DNA of 64,000 bases from a bacterium M00.F.Ca.ET.205.01.1.1 (GCA_004791255.1 SRUQ01000012.1:49221-113220); one strand, 5' to 3'; shown: positions 7,457 to 17,228, numbered from the stretch's first letter. The notes: generated by a model from the sequence alone, not told the origin. Numbers and translations are program-made.

Positions 7457-9586
7457 TTGCAATCATCCCTGCTCTCGATGCCGCAACAATCCTCTCCGGA
7501 GGCGGTCCAGTACTCCCCGGAGGTCGGGCCGGCGCCGTCCTACGCCCCATCGAGCGTCGAGCTGGGTGACCTGAAGCGCATACTGGTACGCCGCCGCCTG
7601 CTGATCTTCGGCATCGCGCTGCTGCTGGCCCTTGCCGCTCTGCTCTACGGCCTGTTCACGCCCGCGCTCTACAGTTCGGTGGCGGAGATCATCATCGATC
7701 CGCAGGATCTGCAGGTGGTCAACAACGACGTCAACCCGAGCAAGGTGCCGCCCGACGGCGGCATCACCCAGGTGGAAAGCCAGGTCGCCGTCGTCCAGTC
7801 GACGGGCGTGCTGCTGCGCGCCATCGCGGCGACCAACCTGACCGAGGATCCGGATTTCAACGGGCAGGGCCTGGTCTCGCGCCTGCTTGGCGGTCTGTTG
7901 GGCTCCGGTTCTGCCGAGACCGACAACACGGCCAAGACGCTGGATGCGCTACGCCGGCGCCTCGCGGTGAAGCGGGCCGACAAGGTGCTGGTCATCGATG
8001 TGATCGTCACCACCAAGAACGCCAAGACGGCGGCGAAGGTGGCCCAGGCCATAGCGGAGGCCTATCTGGCCGATCAGGCCGCCGCGCGCGCGCAAGCCGC
8101 GACCGACGCCTCGAAGTCGATCACCGCGCGGCTGGACGAGCAGCGCAAGCGCGTGCAGCAGGCTGAGAACGCCGTCGAGGCCTACAAGTCCGCCAACAAC
8201 ATGGTGATGGCGGCGGGCAATCTGGTCAGCGACCAGGAACTGACCGAGATCAACACGCAGCTTTCGGCCGCGCAAAGCCGCACCGCGGCACTCAAGGCCC
8301 AGGTCGACCAGTTGCGCAGGTCGGGCGGCGCGCCCGATGCGACCTCGGAGGCAATGCGCTCTTCGGTGATTTCGAGCCTGCGGGCGCAGGAAGCGACGCT
8401 CGTCGACCAGGTCTCGCAGTTCGGCACGGAACTCGGGCCGCGCCATCCCTCGATGATCGCTGCGCAGCAGCAGCTGCGCGACACGCGCGCGCTCATTGCG
8501 CGCGAACTCGCCCGCATCGCCAGCGCCGCCGAGACCGACTACGAGCGGGCGCTGGCCAACCAGCAGGCGCTGGAAGCCAAGGTCGCCGGCATGAAGAGCA
8601 AGTCGCTCGACACCGACCAGGCCTCGGTCAAGCTGCGTGAATTGCAACGCGATCTGGAGGCCGTACGCTCAGTCTATGCCACCTATCTGCAGCGAGCGCA
8701 GGAAACGCGCGAGCAGGTCAATGTCGACAGCACCAATGCGCGCATCATCTCCGATGCCATGCCGGCCCTGAAGAAGAGCTGGCCGCCGTTGCTGCTCCTG
8801 GTCTTTGGCGCCTTCTTCGGCGGGCTGGGGCTCGGCACCGGTCTGGCGCTGATCGCTGAATATGCCTCGCCGACGGTGCTTTCGAGCGGCCAGATGCAGT
8901 CGGCCATCGAGGCGCCGGTACTGGCCGTGCTGCCGGGCAAGTCGGCCACGCGGCGCCGCTGGTGGCCCTTCGGCAGTGCTGCCGTGCCGGCAGCCCAGAA
9001 AACGGACGCCGTCGCCGGGCTGGCGCTGAGGCGCATGTTCTCTTCCGGCAGGCGGCCACCGAACTGGCCGCTGGTGCCTTCGATCCTGGTAACGTCGCCA
9101 ACCGAGGACGGCGCCGCACGGGGGCGGGTAGCGCGGCTGCTCGCCAATGCAGCGGCCGCCAGGGGCAGCCGCGTGCTGTTCATCGACATCAGTGCCGGCA
9201 ACGACCAGAAGGAGCCTCAGCCCGGCGTGCTCGACGTGCTGCGCGGCGAATATGCCTTCCAGGCTGTCAGCCGCCAGCAGCCAGGCAGCAATGTCGCGCT
9301 GTTGGGCCGGGGCCGCCCGACAGCGGTCTTCCAGGAGGCGCAAGGCGTCTTCTACGCGCAGCACATGCTGGCCGAGGCGCGCCGCAATTTCGAACTCGTC
9401 ATCGTCGACGGCGGTGCGCTGATCGACAATCTCAACGCCTCGCCGCTGGTCGCCATGGTCGACGAGATCCTGCTCGTGGCCACACTGAACTCGACGCCGA
9501 TGCGCGATGTCACGGCAACTTCGCAAGCCATTTCCGTGATGGGGCGGCTGCCGACAGGCGCCTTGCTGGTCGACGAGGCAGCCTGA
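7457..9586 (+). CDS. Polysaccharide co-polymerase: Wzz domain fused to a degenerate BY-kinase-like domain
   Basis: About 709 residues in ExoP/Wzc layout. It has a cytoplasmic N-terminus, a first TM (LLIFGIALLLALAALLYGLF), a periplasmic Wzz/coiled-coil region (Gln/Ala/Arg-rich, about residues 100-420) and a second TM (LLLLVFGAFFGGLGLGTGLA). The C-terminal domain keeps the order ILVTSP...VLFIDIS...FELVIVDGG of a BY-kinase. However, the Walker A is SPTEDGAARG, with no GK[ST], so ATP binding and kinase activity are unlikely. The role is chain-length control of the exported polysaccharide in the inner membrane. TTG 7457 has GGAG six bases upstream; TTG 7424 and ATG 7478 are alternatives. The polymerase gene follows after one base. 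Confidence 0.85.
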   Translation: MQSSLLSMPQQSSPEAVQYSPEVGPAPSYAPSSVELGDLKRILVRRRLLIFGIALLLALAALLYGLFTPALYSSVAEIIIDPQDLQVVNNDVNPSKVPPDGGITQVESQVAVVQSTGVLLRAIAATNLTEDPDFNGQGLVSRLLGGLLGSGSAETDNTAKTLDALRRRLAVKRADKVLVIDVIVTTKNAKTAAKVAQAIAEAYLADQAAARAQAATDASKSITARLDEQRKRVQQAENAVEAYKSANNMVMAAGNLVSDQELTEINTQLSAAQSRTAALKAQVDQLRRSGGAPDATSEAMRSSVISSLRAQEATLVDQVSQFGTELGPRHPSMIAAQQQLRDTRALIARELARIASAAETDYERALANQQALEAKVAGMKSKSLDTDQASVKLRELQRDLEAVRSVYATYLQRAQETREQVNVDSTNARIISDAMPALKKSWPPLLLLVFGAFFGGLGLGTGLALIAEYASPTVLSSGQMQSAIEAPVLAVLPGKSATRRRWWPFGSAAVPAAQKTDAVAGLALRRMFSSGRRPPNWPLVPSILVTSPTEDGAARGRVARLLANAAAARGSRVLFIDISAGNDQKEPQPGVLDVLRGEYAFQAVSRQQPGSNVALLGRGRPTAVFQEAQGVFYAQHMLAEARRNFELVIVDGGALIDNLNASPLVAMVDEILLVATLNSTPMRDVTATSQAISVMGRLPTGALLVDEAA

Positions 9587-9587
9587 C

Positions 9588-10907
9588 ATGACCGCCGGTT
9601 GGGCCGCGCCCGGCCGTGGCGCCGCAGCACCAGCAGCCGGGGCCTCCGTCGATTGGGTGACCGGTGTCGGCCTCGTCGTGTCGGTGGCGCTGCTGTTCAG
9701 CATCTCCGGCGGCATGCTGTGGCTGGTGGGCTACAATTATGACGGCCTGATCGGCAACCCGGCCACCAAGATCCATCCTTCCACCTACATCCTGGTGCTG
9801 GTGTTCACCTGGCGCGCCTGCACCTATGGCAATCCGATCGGCTACTGCGTCAGCGTCGCCGACCGGCGGCCCGCCTCAGCGCTTATGGCGCTCATCTCGA
9901 TCATGCTGCTGGTCGTGGTCGTCGCTCGTGGACGGCCCGGAATGGCCGGCATGATCGATACGTTCGTAGCCGCGGCAATGTTCGTGATGATGCTGAGCGA
10001 AGAGGACGAGAAGACCTTTGCCCGGCTGCAGGGCGTACTGCATGCGGTGATGACGGCGAACGCGCTACTGGCGCTGTTCGAGTTCGCCACCAAGACGCTG
10101 GTCTTCCCGTACCGGCTCGATGGCGTGGTGTTCGCCAACGATCTGCGTTCCACCGCGCTGCAGGGGCATCCGCTGGCCAACGCGACGATCACCGCGATCT
10201 ATGTGCTGGCGCTGCTTTCCGGGTCACGTTCGCTGACGACGCCGGTGCGGCTTGGGCTGATCGGCCTGCAGTTCTGCGCCCTTGTTGCCTTCGGCGGCCG
10301 CTCGGCGATGGTGCTGACGCTTGCGCTCGGCGGGATCTATATGCTCGTCCATGGTTTCAGCACCTTGCGCTCCGGGCGCGTCAACCTGCTTGGCGCGGCA
10401 CTCGCCTTCATTCTTGCCGCGCTGCTGCCGGTGGTGATCGCGCTCGCGGCCTATTACGGTTTCTTCGACGCATTGCTTGAGCGCTTCGTTTCCGACAGCG
10501 GCAGCGCCAACGCCCGCGTCGAGATGTTCGAATTGTTCAAGCATCTGGAACTGCGTGACATCATCATCGGTCCCGACATCGATCTGATCGAGACCCTGCG
10601 CCGCATCAACGGCCTTGAGCAGGGCATCGAGAACCCGATCATCCGCACGGTCATCTACCAGGGCGCCTTCTACACCGTGCTTCTGTTCTTCGGCTTCGCG
10701 CTGTTCATGGTCGAAGTGGCGCGCCGCTGCCATCCCGGCATCTGGCTGCCGATGCTGGGCTGGATCCTTTTGCTCAACACCTCCGAAAGCATCGCCTCGA
10801 AGACGACGCTCCTGAGCAAGTTCGTGCTGATATGCCTGGTGCTGTACCGGCCGGCGCGGGCGGGGTTGAGGCGGCCCCAGACGCAGCCTCGCGCCTCGTT
10901 GTCCTAG
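9588..10907 (+). CDS. Polysaccharide polymerase / O-antigen ligase-like membrane protein (VpsF type)
   Basis: A 439-residue polytopic membrane protein with roughly ten hydrophobic segments, such as VGLVVSVALLFSISGGMLWL, LMALISIMLLVVVVA and FILAALLPVVIALAAYYGF. A large loop around LERFVSDSGSANARVEMFEL is typical of Wzy/O-antigen-ligase folds, and FGGRSAMVLTLALGG is the conserved Gly-Arg-Ser segment of this group. It probably polymerises repeat units at the periplasmic face. The ATG starts one base after the Wzz stop, so the two are in one operon. About 15 Arg/Pro-rich residues form the cytoplasmic tail. Confidence 0.82.
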   Translation: MTAGWAAPGRGAAAPAAGASVDWVTGVGLVVSVALLFSISGGMLWLVGYNYDGLIGNPATKIHPSTYILVLVFTWRACTYGNPIGYCVSVADRRPASALMALISIMLLVVVVARGRPGMAGMIDTFVAAAMFVMMLSEEDEKTFARLQGVLHAVMTANALLALFEFATKTLVFPYRLDGVVFANDLRSTALQGHPLANATITAIYVLALLSGSRSLTTPVRLGLIGLQFCALVAFGGRSAMVLTLALGGIYMLVHGFSTLRSGRVNLLGAALAFILAALLPVVIALAAYYGFFDALLERFVSDSGSANARVEMFELFKHLELRDIIIGPDIDLIETLRRINGLEQGIENPIIRTVIYQGAFYTVLLFFGFALFMVEVARRCHPGIWLPMLGWILLLNTSESIASKTTLLSKFVLICLVLYRPARAGLRRPQTQPRASLS

Positions 10908-10929
10908 GGCGGAGCAGGAGCGAAGCTCC
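10902..10929. repeat. Short dispersed repeat copy after the polymerase gene
   Basis: TCCTAGGGCGGAGCAGGAGC followed by GAAGC recurs with small changes at 26944-26970 (TCCTAGGGCGAAGCAAGGAG). Both copies begin at the 3' end of a gene. It contains a small hairpin (GGAGC...GCTCC). This looks like the arm of a dispersed palindromic repeat; here only one arm is present. Confidence 0.5.
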
Positions 10930-11059
10930 GTCCACGCACTCCAGGTGCAAAAGTACACCCAAAGAAAGGCGCATGTAGTTCCCTAGGAAGAGAAGATTAC
11001 GCAGGAGATTCGTGGCAAGGGAGGGACAGTTTCCAGCCCTCGAGACCCGTCCCGTGCGG

Positions 11060-11994
11060 ATGAAGCCGTTTCTCCTCGCCTCCGCATCGACCCTTGCGCT
11101 CCTCGCCGCGCCCGCGGTGGCGCGCGCCAGTTGCCCCAAAATGTCCCTCGACAACCAGGCCTACACTAATGCGGCGGTGATCTGTTTTCTCCGCACGAGC
11201 GGCGATGTCGACCTGACCAACACCAATACCGGCATGATCGGTACCGTCATGGATACGGCGAGCACCGACACCACTACCATCGACAATGCCGGCGCGATCA
11301 GCGGCTACGGGCCGATATTTTTGCAGGGGGCATTGACCCTGACCAATCGCGCGGGCGCTACGATCTCCGGATCGGGCGGCTTAGCCATATACGCGGGCAA
11401 TGGAGGCATCACCACGATCGTCAACGACGGCAGGATTGATAGCAGCAGTTACGCCCTCGAAGTGGGCGGCCACCTTGACCTGACGAACAGCGGGGTCATA
11501 GCGGGGTCGGCGTCGACGCCGGCTCGGCAACGGCGACCAATTCCGGCACGATCTCGGGCAACCTCTTCGCCCTCAGGGCCGTTGGCGACCTGACCCTCGA
11601 CAATTCGGGCGAGATTTCCACGGACACCTATCCGTCCACCAACAGCACGGCTGTCAGGGCCATGGGCGCCACCACCGTGATCACGAATTCGGGTCGCATC
11701 TGGAGCGAGAGCGGCTATGGCATCTACGCCGAAAACGTTGCCGGAAAAACCGTTCCGGTCGGCTCTTTCACTTTGACCAACACCGGCACGATCGGTGGCA
11801 ACATCGGAGTCGATACGGCCTCCAACATTTTCGGCACCGTCAGTGCGAGCTCGCCGTCGGCTGTCATGTCGCTCTTCGGCGTCAGCTTTGGTGTCGGTGG
11901 CAACTGGAAGATGACCGACACCGTCTCGCTCTACGGCGCCATCAACGGCACGGCCCTGGACAACAACGCCAGCATTGATGCAATCTCGGTATGA
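11060..11994 (+). pseudogene. Frameshifted and internally deleted autotransporter (surface adhesin) gene
   Basis: The frame starting near ATG 11060 (or GTG 11012, which has an AGGAG ribosome binding site) encodes a signal peptide (MKPFLLASASTLALLAAPAV, then ARA). Autotransporter passenger repeats follow (LTNTNTG, IDNAGAISG, LTNRAGATISG, LTNSGVIAG). At about 11500, in a GGGG run, the frame shifts, and the passenger repeats continue in another frame (TNSGTISGN, LDNSGEIS, ITNSGRIWS, LTNTGTIGGN). The last 40 residues (FGVGGNWKMTDTVSLYGAI...) look like the final strands of the beta-barrel, but the roughly 250 residues of barrel before them are missing. It cannot make a working type V secreted protein. 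It sits inside the exopolysaccharide locus. Confidence 0.75.
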
Positions 11995-12023
11995 AGATGG
12001 TGTTTTGAGGGGCGACGAGCTGT

Positions 12024-13292
12024 CTAGTCTGTCGGCATCCTCAGCCCAAGCGCCTCGACCATCGCCGGGTCGAGCGCGCGGGTTTTGTCGTCCATCATGC
12101 CCATGCCGTCGAACAGGTTCCAGAAGGCCCAGGGAAAGCCTGCTGCCTCGGCGCTCTGCCTGACATCGGCGACGTAGCGCGCGCGGTCGGGGTTGGGGGC
12201 GGCGGTGTAGCGGGCATCGGTGCGCAGCGCACCGAACTCGCCCATGATGATGCGGCCGGGGGCGATGCCGTGGCTGTCCGCCCAAGCGCTGACTTCGGCA
12301 AGATATTTGTCGACGAACCAGCGGTCGGGCCGGGCGTCGAAATAGACTTTCAAGACGCGTTCGGTCTCGGCATAGGCCGCCTTCTTGGCCTCCTCCGATG
12401 TCTCGGAATCCTGCGCCATCCGACCCCGGACCGAGGCGAGCGTCGCATCGAGCGAACCGGCCGAGGCCGGCCACGGCACATTGTTCAGCGCGCGGTAAAC
12501 CGGCTCGCGCATCCAGGGCGCGCCCTGATGGCTGAACAGATAGGGCTCGTAATAATGGAAGGTGAACAGGATCGGCTCGAAGGCCGCCAGCGGCGCCGGA
12601 TCGAGTGCGGTCAGCCCGCGCACCATCGAGCCGCAGCCACCGGTGACGACGAGCGGCAATGAAGGTGCGGCGGTGCGGGCGGCAGTGAGCAGCGATGCCT
12701 GCACGACGGACCAGACGTTGGAGTCGCAGGATTGGGGCGGCTCGTTGACCGGCTCCAGCGCCACTTTGCCTGAAGGCGCGCCCTGCAGCCTGCCGGCAAG
12801 CTCGCCGATCAGCCCGCGATAGGCAGCGAATTGCGGCGCGGCGGTGCTGGAGACCATGCGATCGGGGTTCCAGTAGTGGGTGGCGCCGTTGGCCTGCACA
12901 TTGACGATGATGCCGAGATCGGCATCGATGGCTGCCGCGACGGCGCCCTCCAGCATCGCCAGCAATTTGGCGCGCGTGGCGGCATTGGCAGCCAGGAACG
13001 GGCCGGGATCGACGGGCAGGCGGATGAAGTCGAGCCCGGTGGAACGCAACCGGCGAAGGTCGGCGGTGCTGGGCACCGGCCGTTGCGACTGGAAGGGCGG
13101 CCAGTCATAGTCGGTGCGCGGCGCGGGAAATTCGCGTGTCAGCGAGAACCAGGGCCAGGCATTGACGCCGCGCCGGAAAGCCCATTCACCGGTGGCGGCA
13201 CATACGGGCGCCGACAGCGGCGCGAGTATTCCCGCTGCCGGCACCGCCACCAGCGCCGTCTTCAAGACCCGCCGGCGCGACCACGCCGTCAT
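12024..13292 (-). CDS. Tat-exported glycoside hydrolase, GH5 cellulase-like
   Basis: 422 residues from ATG 13292. The N-terminus TAWSRRRVLKTALVAVPAAG is a twin-arginine signal (SRRxxLK), so the protein is exported folded. The mature part is a TIM-barrel hydrolase of clan GH-A: RGVNAWPWF, FIRLPVDPG, VALEPVNEPPQS (acid/base Glu in NEP), FTFHYYEPYLFSHQ, and IIMGEFGAL (nucleophile Glu), then WAFWNLF. GH5 endoglucanase-like enzymes in such clusters usually trim the exopolysaccharide being made. The ATG overlaps the stop of the glycosyltransferase upstream (ATGA), so translation is coupled. Confidence 0.85.
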   Translation of the reverse strand: MTAWSRRRVLKTALVAVPAAGILAPLSAPVCAATGEWAFRRGVNAWPWFSLTREFPAPRTDYDWPPFQSQRPVPSTADLRRLRSTGLDFIRLPVDPGPFLAANAATRAKLLAMLEGAVAAAIDADLGIIVNVQANGATHYWNPDRMVSSTAAPQFAAYRGLIGELAGRLQGAPSGKVALEPVNEPPQSCDSNVWSVVQASLLTAARTAAPSLPLVVTGGCGSMVRGLTALDPAPLAAFEPILFTFHYYEPYLFSHQGAPWMREPVYRALNNVPWPASAGSLDATLASVRGRMAQDSETSEEAKKAAYAETERVLKVYFDARPDRWFVDKYLAEVSAWADSHGIAPGRIIMGEFGALRTDARYTAAPNPDRARYVADVRQSAEAAGFPWAFWNLFDGMGMMDDKTRALDPAMVEALGLRMPTD

Positions 13293-14461
13293 GCGTGCGA
13301 GGGGTGATCGATCGCGACGGCCTCGCCGGCGCGAACGCCGAGCAGCCGATAGGCTTCGTTCTCGTAGGCGATCAGCACGTCCTCCCAGCGGAAGGCCTCG
13401 CGGGCGCGTACCCTTGCGGCCTTGCCGCACTCGGCGACCAGGGCGTCGTCCTCGATGACCCGGTCCATGCACGCCGCGCAGCTGGCGGTATCGGTGAAGT
13501 GGATGGCGGCGGCGCCTGCGGTCCACCTGTTGTAGGGATTGTCGTGCGCGATAACCATGTTGCCGGCGGCCAGCGCCTCGACCAGCGACGGGTTGGTGCC
13601 GCCGACGGTGTGGCCATGCATGTAGGCGCGGGCGTGGTAGCGCAGCGCCTTCACTGCCGCCTGGTCGTAGATGGCTCCGGGCAGAACCACCGCGCCGTTG
13701 GCCGCCGCTGCCTTGCGGACGGCGACATGATAGGGGATGTCATCGGAAAGGCTGCCAAGCACGACCAGCTTCATGTCGCCGCGGTCGCGGCTGCCGAAGG
13801 CCTCGACGATCGACAGGATGTTGTTGTCGGGCTCAACGCGGGCGATCGAGACCAAATATTTGCCGGGCTCGAGGCCGAGCGCCCGGATCGGTGCTTCGGG
13901 TGCGTCCGTCACCGGGTCGCCGCCATAGGGGATGGTCGCGATGGCGCTGCGTGGCCGCCTTGTCGCCAGATGGTCGGCAATGACCGGATGATCGGCGACC
14001 AGTCGATGAGACATCCAGGCGCCGATCCATTCGTTGAGCCAGAACCAGCTGCGCGCCGCTGGACCCCATTTCGGGCGACGCCATTCGATGCCGTCCATGT
14101 TGGTGAAGATCTTGCGCCGAAACAGCCTGAGCCAGGTCAGGAACAGCGCACCGTTGTAGCCCAGCACCAGGCAGACGCCTTGCCGCCGGGCGGCGTCGCG
14201 CGCGCACTGCCAGTCGAATTCCAGCGTGGCGCGAGGACCTTTGGACGCGACCTGGACATGGATGAGTTCGATGCCGCGCCAGGTTTCGCAGCGCACCCTC
14301 CGGTCGATCCGCTCCACCTCGTCCTGGCAGTAGACCCCGACCTTCCAGCCGCGCCCGGCCAGAAACAGCGCCAGCCGCTCTGCGAAGGTTTCAAAGCCGC
14401 CATGGGCCGCGGGTATGCCGCGCGTTCCCAGGATCAGGATGGAGGGCACCTTTGATGTCAT
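13289..14461 (-). CDS. Glycosyltransferase family 4 with DUF1972 N-terminus (rhamnosyltransferase-like)
   Basis: 390 residues. The N-terminus ILILGTRGIPAAHGGFETFA is the signature of the DUF1972 acceptor-binding domain. The C-terminal GT4 nucleotide-sugar domain has LVSIARVEPDNNI, VVLPGAIYD, and HGHTVGGTNPSLVEALAAGN with its E-x7-E type catalytic region. DUF1972 enzymes are often annotated as rhamnosyltransferases; the actual sugar is unknown. It acts at the cytoplasmic face on a lipid-linked repeat unit. It forms a two-gene minus-strand operon with the GH5 gene, overlapping by ATGA at 13289-13292. Confidence 0.87.
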   Translation of the reverse strand: MTSKVPSILILGTRGIPAAHGGFETFAERLALFLAGRGWKVGVYCQDEVERIDRRVRCETWRGIELIHVQVASKGPRATLEFDWQCARDAARRQGVCLVLGYNGALFLTWLRLFRRKIFTNMDGIEWRRPKWGPAARSWFWLNEWIGAWMSHRLVADHPVIADHLATRRPRSAIATIPYGGDPVTDAPEAPIRALGLEPGKYLVSIARVEPDNNILSIVEAFGSRDRGDMKLVVLGSLSDDIPYHVAVRKAAAANGAVVLPGAIYDQAAVKALRYHARAYMHGHTVGGTNPSLVEALAAGNMVIAHDNPYNRWTAGAAAIHFTDTASCAACMDRVIEDDALVAECGKAARVRAREAFRWEDVLIAYENEAYRLLGVRAGEAVAIDHPSHA

Positions 14462-14757
14462 GGTCGGGGCACTTTCGGTAGGCTCACTGCTTGAAGAACC
14501 GAGATTCGCAACCGCCCTTGCCAGGCAGAGGTCGAGGCAATTGTTGCAGAAGGTTGTAAAAAATTCCTACCGAACCTGGGGGTTGCTTCATTATCGGTCA
14601 ACTTTCCCGGCGTATCTGTCTCGAAACGAGGCATTGCCAAGGGCTGTTTGACCAAAAGCCGCAGGAATCGGCTCCGGCATGATCCTTGCCCTTGGTATCT
14701 ATCAGCCATCTGCTGTGCGCAAATGCTGGATGGCTGAGGACCTGGCGGGATTTTGAG

Positions 14758-15927
14758 ATGCGGATTGCCTGCGTTCACCAAGGCTATGAACTCTATGGTT
14801 CCGACCGTAGCTTCGCGGAAAGCGTGGCTGCGTTGCGGGCCGCGTTTCCGTCCGCGGACATCGAAATCGTGCTGCCGCGCAGCGGGCCGATCGTGCAGAT
14901 ACTCGAACCGCATGCGAGCCGGATCGTCTTCGAACCGCTGTGGGTGCTGCGGCGTCAGGCCATTACGCGCCTCGCCACCATAGAGATGGCGCGCTTGCCA
15001 GTGGCCGTATGGCGGGCGTGGCGACGCCTCAGGCAGTGCGACCTGGTCTATGTCAACACCTCGATCGTGGCCGACTATGCGCTTGCCGCACGCTTGCTGC
15101 CTCACAAGGCCGTCCTGCATATTCACGAAATTCCCGAAGGCGTCATGCGCACGATCCTGGTCGCCCTGATGCGCTGGAGCCATGCCGATCTGATCTTCAA
15201 TTCGAACGCCACGCGCACCGCTTTTGGCGCAGCCGGCGGCCAGCGCACGCATGTGGTCTACAACGGGGTGGCAGGCCCGCCGGCCGCCGAGCCGACGACC
15301 TATGACGGCAAGCGACCGCTCAGGGTGCTGCTGATTGGCCGCATCAACAGGATCAAGGGCCAGGAAGTGCTGCTCGAGGCGATCGCCTCGCTGCCGGCGG
15401 ACTTGCGCTCGCGGGTCGAGGTGCGGCTGGTAGGCGGCGCATTCGAGAGCATCGAGCGCGAGCGTGCGCTAGCCGAACGGGTCGAGACCATGGGGCTCTC
15501 CGGGCGCGTCAGCGTGCTGCCGTTCATACCGGACCCATCCGAGCATTATCGCTGGGCCGATATCGTCACCGTGCCGTCGCGGCGTCCCGAATCGCTCGGC
15601 CGCGTCGCCATCGAGGCGATGGCCTATGGCCGGCCGCCTCTGGTGTCGGCGATCGGCGGGCTGGTCGAGGTGGTGAGTGACGGCGAGACGGGCTGGCATG
15701 TCCCGCCCGGCGACGCCGCCGCGCTTGCCGGCAAGCTCAAGGAGATCATCCTGCGGCCCGACGCCTGGCGCGGCTTCGTCGCCGCCGGGCGGGCGCGTTA
15801 CGAAAAGGTTTTCAGCGAACCGGTCGCGGCGGCAGCGATCACCGCCATCGCTACCGACAAGCTGAAGGCGACGATGGCAAGGCCGGGCAGGGCGGCAAGC
15901 ACCCGCCAGGCGGAGACACGGCCGTGA
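14758..15927 (+). CDS. Glycosyltransferase family 4
   Basis: 389 residues from ATG 14758. The N-terminal RIACVHQGYELYGSDRSFAE supplies the GT-B acceptor domain. The donor domain holds LLIGRINRIKGQEVLLEAIA (the G-R-x4-K motif), VRLVGGAF, and PSRRPESLGRVAIEAMAYGR, the E-x7-E retaining motif. It probably adds a sugar to the exopolysaccharide repeat unit. The stop overlaps the GTG start of the flippase gene (GTGA at 15924-15927), so the genes are coupled. The gap to the divergent DUF1972 gene (14462-14757) contains the promoters; I see no clear operator there. Confidence 0.87.
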   Translation: MRIACVHQGYELYGSDRSFAESVAALRAAFPSADIEIVLPRSGPIVQILEPHASRIVFEPLWVLRRQAITRLATIEMARLPVAVWRAWRRLRQCDLVYVNTSIVADYALAARLLPHKAVLHIHEIPEGVMRTILVALMRWSHADLIFNSNATRTAFGAAGGQRTHVVYNGVAGPPAAEPTTYDGKRPLRVLLIGRINRIKGQEVLLEAIASLPADLRSRVEVRLVGGAFESIERERALAERVETMGLSGRVSVLPFIPDPSEHYRWADIVTVPSRRPESLGRVAIEAMAYGRPPLVSAIGGLVEVVSDGETGWHVPPGDAAALAGKLKEIILRPDAWRGFVAAGRARYEKVFSEPVAAAAITAIATDKLKATMARPGRAASTRQAETRP

Positions 15928-17228
15928 CGTTTTCGATCCATCTGGTGCGCCGCCTCGTGCTGATGATCGGCGGCGAGGCGATGCAGAGTGGATTTCACTT
16001 CGCCCTCAACATCGCTCTGCTGCACATGCTGTCAGCGCAAGGCTACGGTCTCTTCGCCATCGCCATGGTGATGGGCGGCGTCGGCCTGTCCTACATCCGG
16101 TCGCTCACCGCGGTTCCCGCCTCGATCTGGATGGGCAAGAGCACCAACCGTGCCGGCGTCGATGCCTATGACGTGGCCTTCGGAACGGCGGCGCTGGTCG
16201 TGGCTCTGCTGATGGCGGTCGGTACGGCGATCGTGATGCGCCTCCTGGGAGACTCGAACGGAATCGCCGCCGGCTGCTTCGTCGGCGCATGGTCGCTGCG
16301 CAGCTATATGCGCACGGCATTCTTCGCACGTCGCCAGCAGGTGATCGTCTCGATCAGCGATGCCACCTTTACAATTGCCGGCACAGTCATGGCCGGGTTG
16401 GTGATCTGGTCGACCCAGGACCCGCTGCAAACCGTGTTCTATGCGCTTGCCGCGGCAAATGTGGTGGGCATTGTCGCCCTGGTTAGGTTGGCGCGCCGCC
16501 GGCTTCGCATCAGCTTCCGCATGCCGACGCGGAGGCGCTATACAAAGCTCCGGCGCCAGCTGTGCTGGTCGGCTTTCAGCGCCACCACCACCAATATCCA
16601 GGGTCAATGCCTGGCGCTGCTGGTCGCGGGCATTGCCGGGCCTGCCGCCTACGCGCCGCTGGCGGCGGTTCTCGTGCTGTTTGCGCCGCTGCGCATCATC
16701 AGCCTCGCCTTCGTCAACATGACGCAGCCGGAACTGGCGAAGCTGATGAGCAAAAACGAAACAGGCCGCGTCTGGGTACAAGCGAAGATCTGGTCGGTGG
16801 TGATGGGGCTCGGCGGCCTGGCCTATGGCTGCGCCATCCTGTTCGTCTTGCCGATGATAAAATCCCAGGCTCTCCAGGATGCCTCGGTCTGGCTCATCGG
16901 GCTGTTCGCGATCGCGAATTTCGTGCCGATCATGCTCTACATCATGCCCCGCATCGTGCTCGAGATCATGGGCGATTTCCGGATCGTCGCGTTCACCACG
17001 ATGGGTGGGGCGGTCGTCGGGCTGGCGCTGATCGCCATCCTGCTGGCAATCGCGTCTCCGCCCTGGTCGCTGCTGGGCTCCGCGTTCTCCGAGATCTTCG
17101 TGCTCGCGGCATCATGGTACTTCGCGCGTCACCGCATCTGGAACATCGAGCATCCGGACAAGCAGCGCGACAGCTTGTTCGGCTCGTGGCGGCGTCGGGC
17201 TGTCACGTTCGCCGCGGCAAAGCGTTAG
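15924..17228 (+). CDS. Oligosaccharide flippase / Wzx-like polysaccharide exporter
   Basis: A 434-residue inner-membrane protein with about 12 hydrophobic segments, including FALNIALLHMLSAQGYGLFA, the typical first-helix signature of MATE/Wzx-type flippases with Q-x-Y-G-L-x-x-x-A. It probably moves lipid-linked repeat units across the inner membrane for the VpsF-like polymerase. It starts at GTG 15924, overlapping the GT4 stop by four bases. The next gene follows after six bases, so this is one operon. Confidence 0.82.
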   Translation: MTFSIHLVRRLVLMIGGEAMQSGFHFALNIALLHMLSAQGYGLFAIAMVMGGVGLSYIRSLTAVPASIWMGKSTNRAGVDAYDVAFGTAALVVALLMAVGTAIVMRLLGDSNGIAAGCFVGAWSLRSYMRTAFFARRQQVIVSISDATFTIAGTVMAGLVIWSTQDPLQTVFYALAAANVVGIVALVRLARRRLRISFRMPTRRRYTKLRRQLCWSAFSATTTNIQGQCLALLVAGIAGPAAYAPLAAVLVLFAPLRIISLAFVNMTQPELAKLMSKNETGRVWVQAKIWSVVMGLGGLAYGCAILFVLPMIKSQALQDASVWLIGLFAIANFVPIMLYIMPRIVLEIMGDFRIVAFTTMGGAVVGLALIAILLAIASPPWSLLGSAFSEIFVLAASWYFARHRIWNIEHPDKQRDSLFGSWRRRAVTFAAAKR

